A stretch of 9,076 bases of DNA, from assembly GCA_002419285.1 (NCBI GenBank), contig DIFU01000042.1, positions 2,398 through 11,473 of the forward strand, given 5' to 3'. This document shows, one piece after another, positions 1-4,908 of this stretch. The notes beneath the pieces are model-generated. The model had not been told where the DNA came from. It made no database searches and saw nothing but the letters and a program-made list of their open reading frames with translations. This DNA is from Prolixibacteraceae bacterium UBA5740 (lineage in GTDB: Bacteria > Bacteroidota > Bacteroidia > Bacteroidales > Prolixibacteraceae). Position numbers and translations under genes: made by a program. The stretch's first letter is position 1. Every line of letters starts with the position of its first letter.

Positions 1-60
1 AACGAGAAGATGTCATCTTTTTCCGGATACAAATGCAATGAGAAGATGTCATCCAATTGA
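1..60 (+). repeat. 12-codon direct repeat at the left edge, possible 3' end of an ORF or mobile-element end
   Basis: A 17-bp segment at 1-17 recurs at 37-53 with one mismatch; the shared core GAGAAGATGTCATC is exact and the period is 36 bp. Frame 1 is open from the window edge to a TGA at 58-60 and reads NEKMSSFSGYKC then NEKMSSN, so the repeat is also an exact 12-codon repeat. Each copy contains the dyad GATGtCATC, which extends to AAGATGtCATCTT in the first copy. Directly after it come two CAATTG hexamers 11 bp apart (54-59, 65-70). It may be the tail of a gene lying mostly outside the window, or repeated transposase-binding sites at the end of an insertion element that happen to stay open. 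The edge prevents a decision. Confidence 0.4.
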
Positions 61-90
61 CATACAATTGATTAAAAAGAAATATATAGA

Positions 91-186
91 ATACACTAAA
101 AATAATACTGCGTTATATACTAAAAATACTACATTTGCATATACTAAATATGGTACATTGGCATTTACTAAATATGCTACAGAAAA
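91..186. repeat. Four tandem 24-bp AT-rich units upstream of the Fic gene
   Basis: Units lie at 91-114, 115-138, 139-162 and 163-186, all exactly 24 bp. The conserved left part is close to ATATACTAAAAAT; the right part is close to RCTACATTKGC and decays in the outer units. Units 2 and 3 agree at 20 of 24 positions, and the first 18-19 positions of neighbouring units agree at all but two to four. Each unit contains a TACTAAA...RSTA core with weak dyad symmetry. The array ends 36 bp before the Fic start codon. Regular spacing in front of a gene whose product has a putative DNA-binding N-terminus suggests repeated operator sites for autoregulation. That role is inference; iteron-like or mobile-element-end functions are alternatives. 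Confidence 0.7.
130..137 (+). promoter_or_regulatory. Candidate Bacteroidota -7 element (TACATTTG)
   Basis: TACATTTG matches the TAnnTTTG -7 consensus described for Bacteroides sigma factors and lies about 85 bp before the Fic start codon, inside the second 24-bp unit. No TTTG -33 element is found 19-21 bp upstream. Because the octamer is part of the tandem repeat (a weaker TACATTGG occurs in the next unit), the match may be incidental. Confidence 0.25.
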
Positions 187-222
187 GATAGTTTTTTAAC
201 AACCCACTGGCAAGAGATTATC

Positions 223-1749
223 ATGGCATCACCTTCAGAAAAACTGGCACAGGCACTGATGGAGCTTCAGAAGCTTCAAGGGAACAGGGATATTGCCATT
301 ATAAAAGCCGCCGACTTGACAACTGCTCACAGGCAACTATTAAAATTGAACGGTTTTATAAAAGATGTTATCAAAGGATGGTATATTTCGACCCGTCCTG
401 ACGAAACGGATGGAGATACGACATCGTGGTACATCTCATTCTGGGATTTTGCATCCGTGTACCTGAATGATCGTTTTGGAACGGATTGGTGTCTTTCTCC
501 CGACCAGTCGCTATTACTCCATAGTGGAAACCGGATTATTCCGAAACAGCTTCTTGTCCGTTCGCCAAAAGCAAACAACAATATTGTACAACTCTTACAC
601 GGAACTTCCATTTTAGATTATAAACTTGAAATTCCGACTAATGATTTCAGGGTCAATTTGAACGGACTCCAGGTTTATTCTCTCGAAGCCGGACTGATTG
701 CCGTTAACGCTGATTTTTTCATCCGACGGTCAATCGATGCCAGAGCCTGTCTTGCCATGGTCAAGGATGCATCCTTGTTATTGGGAAAATTGTTGGATGG
801 GGGTCATAGCGTTATTGCCGGACGTTTGGCCGGTGCTTTTCGGAATATCGGGAATGACCGGGTCGCCGATACTCTTCTTAAAACCATGAAATCTGCAGGT
901 TATGATGTTCGTGAAGAAGACCCGTTTGCAGAAAAGTTGCCGGAAAACGTCATCGGGGTTCGGGAAGCATCACCTCATGTCAGCCGCATAAGGATGATGT
1001 GGCACCGGATGCGGGATGATGTGACTGCCAATTTTCCCAAAGCCCCGGTTAAGCCTGTGGATATTGAACGCTACATGAAACAGATTGAGGATCATTATGC
1101 CAGGGATGCCTACCACTCCCTGTCAATTGAAGGTTACCGGGTAACGCCCGAATTGATTGATCGGGTCAGGGGTGGAAACTGGAATCCCGATGGAAATGAA
1201 ACGGATCGGGAGGCTCGTAATGCCATGGCTGCCCGTGGTTATTATCAGGCTTTTCAGGCCGTTAAGGAAAGCATTCGCAATATTTTGGGTGGAGAAAATC
1301 CGGGAGAAGTTGTTGATCATGATCATTCGGACTGGTATCGTGAACTGTTTGCTCCCAGCGTTGCCGTGGGATTGCTCAAAGCATCCGACCTCGCTGGATA
1401 TCGCAACAATCCAGTCTATATCATGGGGTCGATGCATACGCCACCCAAGCCTGAAGCGGTGCGTGATGCCATACCTGCTCTGTTTGAGCTGTTACACAAG
1501 GAAGAGGATGCGGGCGTTCGGGCAGTTCTGGGGCACTTCTTTTTTGTCTACATTCACCCCTATATGGATGGGAATGGGCGTATCGGGCGCTTTTTATTCA
1601 ACACCATGCTGGCATCGGGCGGTCATTCCTGGACGATTGTTCCGGTGGAGAAAAGGGATGAGTATATGGCGGCACTGGAACGTGCCAGTGTTGAAGGAGA
1701 CATTCGGGATTTTGCAAGGTTCCTGGGGGCGTTGGTTAAGGTGCAATAG
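223..1749 (+). CDS. Fic family protein (predicted AMP-transferase) with AbiEi-like winged-helix N-terminus
   Basis: Fic enzymes transfer a nucleotide monophosphate, usually AMP, to a hydroxyl side chain of a target protein. The catalytic motif is complete at residues 445-456: HPYMDGNGRIGR, with catalytic H445, metal-binding D449, phosphate-binding G450/N451 and R453/R456. The usual Phe of HPF is Tyr. An upstream S299-x-x-x-E303-G304 (HSLSIEG) fits the inhibitory-helix motif [S/T]xxx[E/D][G/N], so the enzyme is probably self-inhibited (class II). Residues about 1-60 look like a winged helix (AADLTTAHRQLLKLNGF, then GWYI) and 85-130 (WCLSPDQSLLLHSG) resemble AbiEi-type antitoxin regulators. I recall Fic proteins of about 500 residues with this same architecture in distant phyla, which suggests transfer. 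The ATG at 223 has no strong Shine-Dalgarno, as is normal for Bacteroidota. The target is unknown. Base composition is more AT-rich than in the sucAB side. Confidence 0.9.
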   Translation: MASPSEKLAQALMELQKLQGNRDIAIIKAADLTTAHRQLLKLNGFIKDVIKGWYISTRPDETDGDTTSWYISFWDFASVYLNDRFGTDWCLSPDQSLLLHSGNRIIPKQLLVRSPKANNNIVQLLHGTSILDYKLEIPTNDFRVNLNGLQVYSLEAGLIAVNADFFIRRSIDARACLAMVKDASLLLGKLLDGGHSVIAGRLAGAFRNIGNDRVADTLLKTMKSAGYDVREEDPFAEKLPENVIGVREASPHVSRIRMMWHRMRDDVTANFPKAPVKPVDIERYMKQIEDHYARDAYHSLSIEGYRVTPELIDRVRGGNWNPDGNETDREARNAMAARGYYQAFQAVKESIRNILGGENPGEVVDHDHSDWYRELFAPSVAVGLLKASDLAGYRNNPVYIMGSMHTPPKPEAVRDAIPALFELLHKEEDAGVRAVLGHFFFVYIHPYMDGNGRIGRFLFNTMLASGGHSWTIVPVEKRDEYMAALERASVEGDIRDFARFLGALVKVQ

Positions 1750-1756
1750 ATTGCAC
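1741..1756 (+). terminator. Hairpin spanning the Fic stop codon (possible weak terminator)
   Basis: GTGCAA (1741-1746) pairs perfectly with TTGCAC (1751-1756), leaving a TAGA tetraloop that contains the stop codon TAG (1747-1749). Flanking AAG and CTT can add partial pairing. No proper T-run follows, only TCCTTTCCC, so it is a poor intrinsic terminator. It could instead slow 3' decay or act at termination of translation. Confidence 0.3.
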
Positions 1757-1838
1757 TCCTTTCCCATTTGGTTGTCTTTCATGATCTCTGTCGCGCCAGG
1801 GATCAAAAAATTTCTTACTTTTAAGGTTTCGGCAAAAA

Positions 1839-3026
1839 ATGAAACCTGACATCACACAACTTATCCCTTGGTTCCCGCTCAGGCAGATGGTTGAAGGGTT
1901 CTATCCTTTCACATGGCAAGAGCTGAAGGAGAATCAAGCGATCATTGACTTTGATAACCTGTCGGGTAACCGCAGGGTCCAATGGAACTTCGATATCATT
2001 GAAGAGTTTTCGCATGTGCTTAACTGGTCTGCCTTAAGCAGGAATCCTTCGGTTCGGTGGAATGAGAATGAGATCATCAAATACCAAAATTATATTGACT
2101 GGAGCGAGGCGGCAAACAATGAAACATTCCCGTGGACGAAGCAGATGTTTTTCAAGTACAAGGATGTCATGGACTGGGGGAAACTTCAGGACGTTCCCGT
2201 GAAGCTTGGAATTGACGATGTCACCTTCCTGACCAGGGAGCAACGAATGCAGCTGGCGCGGTTCAATAAGGTGGACTGGAGTGCCTGGATGATTGAAAGA
2301 TTCAAGGATGATCTTGACTGGGAATATCTGGCACGCAATCCTTCCATTCCGTTTTCGGAATATTTTTTCACCGCTTACAAGGATAGAATCCCTTTCATTG
2401 ACATCATTTCACATCCCTGGCTCCTGAGGACTGAAAACCTTGCCTTGCTCAACCGGATCGAATTTGTTGAAGGTAATCAGCTGTCGCGGTGGAAAGAAGA
2501 CTGGACAATGGAATTCATTTTGGACTATGAAGACCTGTTGAATTGGGAATTGCTTAGTGCCAATCCCTATCTTCCGTGGAGTGAGGAATTTCTTTACAAA
2601 CATGAGGACCGGTGGAGCTGGTATCAAATGTCGGGCAACAGGAATGTTCCGTGGACATGGGACCTGATTGAAAAGCACGAGGATGAATGGAACTGGAAGG
2701 ATGATTCGGATCCCTATGTGAGCCTGCAGACGACCATGTCGACAAATCCGGCCTTACCGTGGTCGCAGGAGTTTGTCGACAGGTTTTGGCACCACATGGA
2801 ATTTGGCGGGATAAAGAAGCTTGCCGAAAATGAATATTCCTTTCAATTTGGCATTACATCCAACGTAAAAATTGACTGGGACCTTGATTTTCTGTTGAAG
2901 TACAAGGACCTCTGGGATGCTGATGCGCTTGAAAAAAATGAGGCGGTGTATAATTATATCAAATCCCTGATTCCTGAAAAGGAACTGCTGCATCTCGTGA
3001 AAGCCTTGCCTGAAGCGGAAATTTGA
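1839..3026 (+). CDS. Uncharacterised Trp/Asn-rich 25-residue repeat protein
   Basis: I do not recognise a named family. The 395-residue protein is mostly a tandem repeat of about 25 residues with the consensus [LIW]xWxxLSxNPxxPWSxEFIxKYxDx. Clear copies span residues 36-60, 61-85, 86-110, 159-183, 234-258 and 259-283; degenerate or interrupted copies fill 111-158, 184-233 and 284-365. The conserved positions are the Trp pair, LS/LA-x-N and a helical EFxxKYxD segment, which suggests a solenoid of short helical hairpins. No signal peptide or membrane segment is visible, so it is probably cytoplasmic, and no catalytic motif is seen. Similar W-x-x-LS-x-NP repeats occur, to my recollection, in Bacteroidota hypothetical proteins and in giant-virus proteins. 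It follows the Fic gene by 89 bp on the same strand, so co-transcription is possible. A scaffold or protein-binding role is inference. Confidence 0.8.
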   Translation: MKPDITQLIPWFPLRQMVEGFYPFTWQELKENQAIIDFDNLSGNRRVQWNFDIIEEFSHVLNWSALSRNPSVRWNENEIIKYQNYIDWSEAANNETFPWTKQMFFKYKDVMDWGKLQDVPVKLGIDDVTFLTREQRMQLARFNKVDWSAWMIERFKDDLDWEYLARNPSIPFSEYFFTAYKDRIPFIDIISHPWLLRTENLALLNRIEFVEGNQLSRWKEDWTMEFILDYEDLLNWELLSANPYLPWSEEFLYKHEDRWSWYQMSGNRNVPWTWDLIEKHEDEWNWKDDSDPYVSLQTTMSTNPALPWSQEFVDRFWHHMEFGGIKKLAENEYSFQFGITSNVKIDWDLDFLLKYKDLWDADALEKNEAVYNYIKSLIPEKELLHLVKALPEAEI

Positions 3027-3049
3027 ATTTTGAATTCTTTGGCCCGTGA

Positions 3050-3327
3050 AAGAGCTTCCTTAAAGATTCTATATATGAAGTTTGGTTGGTGAATTATGAA
3101 TCCCAGAAGCTTATGTTGTGAAAGAACAAATTGAACGAAATGCCTTTGGAGGAGCTTAAAAAACTATTCTCAAAAGCCATCCTGGGGAACCTCACCAGGA
3201 ATCTTTCGGAATCATAGGGTCGATGAACTGAACGACTCTTGATTCATATACGTTTTATTTCGGAGAATTCCACTACCAGCATTTTACCCAATCCAAAAAA
3301 ATCACGGATTTGTACGAAATGGGTTGA
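3050..3327 (+). pseudogene. Possible decayed gene fragment (unidentified)
   Basis: One frame, open from 3100, carries plausible protein segments but is cut by TAA at 3157-3159 and TGA at 3229-3231, ending at TGA 3325-3327. Its pieces include AYVVKEQIERNAFGGA and TLDSYTFYFGEFHYQHF followed by TQSKKITDLYEMG. A second frame at 3050-3118 reads KSFLKDSIYEVWLVNYESQK, and a third at 3140-3217 begins MPLEELKKLFSKAILGNL. Reading across three frames with interrupting stops is what an old frameshifted gene looks like. The segments are short, so chance is a real alternative, and no family is recognised. Confidence 0.22.
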
Positions 3328-3340
3328 TAGGTATATTTTT

Positions 3341-3413
3341 ATGTCACCTCCGGGGTTGATTGCGTTCCTTACGTTTATGTTTCTACAATCATGGCACCCC
3401 TATGGGGTTAGAA
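3341..3413. repeat. Tandem REP-like hairpin pair (CACC...GGGGTT)
   Basis: Two copies of ATGnCACCnC...GGGGTT sit 50 bp apart. The second is a clean hairpin, ACCCC-TAT-GGGGT (3396-3408). The first, ACCTCCGGGGT (3346-3356), pairs with one T-G wobble. The intervening text includes TTTCTACAATCATGGCACCCC. I recall intergenic sequences of this form, including the TTTATGTTTCTACAAT linker and CACCCC..GGGGT hairpins, as very common in Bacteroidota genomes. Any small open frame across it, for example 3239-3433, is a by-product of the repeat. Confidence 0.55.
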
Positions 3414-3514
3414 TCAACAGGCCATTAGTATAATTCGTCCAATCCGTGGGCAAAAAAATGGTGCGAGACACCTGGTACGTGTTGGACTGCGGGGATAGGC
3501 TTCGCGGGTAAACA

Positions 3515-3562
3515 GATTGCAGGGAAAGGGTATGCCCTTTCCCTGCAATCCAATTCTTTTTT
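3515..3562 (+). terminator. Perfect 16-bp-stem hairpin followed by a T-run
   Basis: Bases 3515-3530 (GATTGCAGGGAAAGGG) pair without a mismatch with 3535-3550 around a TATG loop. After six bases (CAATTC) comes T6 at 3557-3562. On the + strand it could end transcription from the Fic/repeat-protein side. It also lies about 85 bp beyond the sucB stop, so it may block transcripts from both directions. The gap between stem and T-run is longer than in a textbook terminator, and an unusually long perfect stem also fits a palindromic intergenic repeat. Confidence 0.5.
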
Positions 3563-3567
3563 CACCA

Positions 3568-3618
3568 CTGCCCGCTGTCATCCTGACCAAAGGGAAGGAT
3601 CTTATACCCTGCGGGCAG
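3568..3618. repeat. Nested inverted repeat with GTCATCCTGA...AAGGATCT motif
   Basis: An outer stem CTGCCCGC (3568-3575) pairs with GCGGGCAG (3611-3618). An inner stem ATCCT (3580-3584) pairs with AGGAT (3596-3600). The core TGTCATCCTGA...GAAGGATCT resembles a motif I recall as highly repeated between genes in many bacterial genomes. It ends 15 bp before the sucB stop codon and would form a cruciform-like RNA or DNA structure at the 3' end of the sucAB transcript. Confidence 0.5.
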
Positions 3619-3633
3619 GAGGACGTCATCAGG

Positions 3634-4905
3634 TCAGATCCCCAGCAGCAGTTCCATGGGGTCCTTGCCCCCTGTCAGCATTTTCCGGGGGTTCTCGATC
3701 ATCTCTTTCACCTTTACGAGGAAGCCTACCGAATCCTTGCCATCGATGACCCTGTGGTCGTACGACAGGGCCACATACATCATGGGGCGGATCTCGACCT
3801 TGCCGTTGACCGCCACCGGACGCTCAACGATGTTGTGCATGCCCAGGATGGCCGACTGCGGGGGATTGATGATCGGGGTCGACAGCAATGATCCGAACAC
3901 CCCGCCATTGGTGATGGTGAAGGTGCCGCCGCTCAACTCCTCAACCGATATCTTTTTGGCCCGGGCCTTGTCGGCCAGCTCCTTGATCTCGGTTTCAATG
4001 GCTGCCACGCTTTTGCTTTCGGCATTGCGCACCACGGGTACCATCAACCCCTTGGGAGTTTGTACCGCAATGCCTATATCGACATACTCGGGATGGATAA
4101 TATCTTCGCCATCGAGCATGGAGTTGACCGACGGATGGTATTGCATGGCAATGGCCGCGGCCTTGGTAAAAAAAGCCATGAATCCCAGTTTCAGTCCGTG
4201 TGCCTCGGTGAACGACTGCTGGTATTGTTTCCTCAGGTCCATCACCTGGCTCATGTCGATTTCGTTGAAGGTGGTGAGCATGGCCGTCTCATTCTTGACC
4301 GTGACCAATCTTTCACTCAGCTTACGGCGCAGCGAGGTCATCTTTTCCCGCTTCAGTTCACGGGATGGCTGTGCAGGCTGATCCAGTGCGGGACTGGCAG
4401 CACCACGCAGGCCGAGGACTGCCTCCACCTCTTTTTTGCCGATGCGTTTCAGTCCGTGTATCAATTCATCGACCGAGAGCTGCTGCTCCTTCATGATTTC
4501 ACGGGCCACCGCCGAGATTTTCAGGTTCGCCGACTGGTCACCTGCCGGCTCATTTGCCTCAGGCATCCGCGATTGCACGGGAGCTTCCTTCTTTTCGGGT
4601 TCGGCCGGTTTGGGGGCTTCGGCCAGGGCCGGTTCAGCCTTTGCCGGCCCGGCTTCGGCTGGAACTTCGACCGATGTATCGACCGAACAGGCGATGGAGC
4701 CCACGGCCACCCTTTCGCCTTCGGCCAGAAGGATTTTCAGCTTGCCTGAAGCTTCGGCCACGAGGGTGAGCGTTGCCTTGTCGCTTTCGATTTCCGCAAT
4801 TTCCTGACCCTGTCGGACCTGGGCCCCGTCTTCGGCCAGCCAGCGACCTATTTCCACTTCGGTGATTGACTCTCCAGGACTGGGTACTTTTATTTCTGTT
4901 ATCAT
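3634..4905 (-). CDS. sucB: 2-oxoglutarate dehydrogenase E2, dihydrolipoyllysine-residue succinyltransferase
   Basis: This is the core subunit of the 2-oxoglutarate dehydrogenase complex. It moves the succinyl group from E1 to CoA through a swinging lipoyl arm, making succinyl-CoA in the TCA cycle. Residues 1-76 form one lipoyl domain with the lipoylation site K43 in ESDKAT. Residues 82-125 are an Ala/Pro/Glu-rich flexible linker. Residues about 128-165 occupy the place of the peripheral subunit-binding domain, but its usual G-x-G-x-x-G-R loop is missing (IHGLKRIGKKEV). The catalytic domain spans about 185-423, with SYDHRVIDG giving H384 and D388. The 423-residue length is normal. The start ATG lies 3 bp after the sucA stop, so the two genes form an operon. 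The transcript probably ends in the inverted repeats at 3515-3618. No lpd (E3) or sucCD is nearby. Confidence 0.95.
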   Translation of the reverse strand: MITEIKVPSPGESITEVEIGRWLAEDGAQVRQGQEIAEIESDKATLTLVAEASGKLKILLAEGERVAVGSIACSVDTSVEVPAEAGPAKAEPALAEAPKPAEPEKKEAPVQSRMPEANEPAGDQSANLKISAVAREIMKEQQLSVDELIHGLKRIGKKEVEAVLGLRGAASPALDQPAQPSRELKREKMTSLRRKLSERLVTVKNETAMLTTFNEIDMSQVMDLRKQYQQSFTEAHGLKLGFMAFFTKAAAIAMQYHPSVNSMLDGEDIIHPEYVDIGIAVQTPKGLMVPVVRNAESKSVAAIETEIKELADKARAKKISVEELSGGTFTITNGGVFGSLLSTPIINPPQSAILGMHNIVERPVAVNGKVEIRPMMYVALSYDHRVIDGKDSVGFLVKVKEMIENPRKMLTGGKDPMELLLGI

Positions 4906-4908
4906 AGG

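Larger units (their letters stand above)
3027..3633. other. Long intergenic region between convergent units, rich in remnants and inverted repeats
   Basis: No intact gene is supported here. About 3050-3327 shows short stretches that look coding but are broken by stops and frame changes. From about 3330 the region turns into repeat DNA: a tandem REP-like hairpin pair (3341-3413), a perfect long hairpin (3515-3550) and a nested inverted repeat (3568-3618), each listed separately. Smaller inverted repeats also occur: TCCTGG/CCAGGA (3180-3185/3195-3200) and GTCCAA/TTGGAC (3437-3442/3482-3487). The position between + strand genes on the left and the - strand sucAB on the right fits a shared 3' region. 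Confidence 0.6.

Noticed and set aside
91..186. CRISPR array
   Set aside because: The units are directly adjacent with no spacers between them, and no cas gene is present.
1157..1849. A 230-codon + strand frame overlapping the Fic gene
   Set aside because: It runs over the conserved Fic core in another frame and has unlikely composition; the Fic motif fixes the true frame.
3239..3433. A 64-codon + strand frame in the gap (…LTFMFLQSWHPYGV…)
   Set aside because: Its second half is translation of the REP-like repeat; such peptides recur as spurious genes wherever this repeat occurs.
3656..4381. A 241-codon + strand frame opposite sucB
   Set aside because: It is the complement of the E2 catalytic domain and shows no independent protein character.
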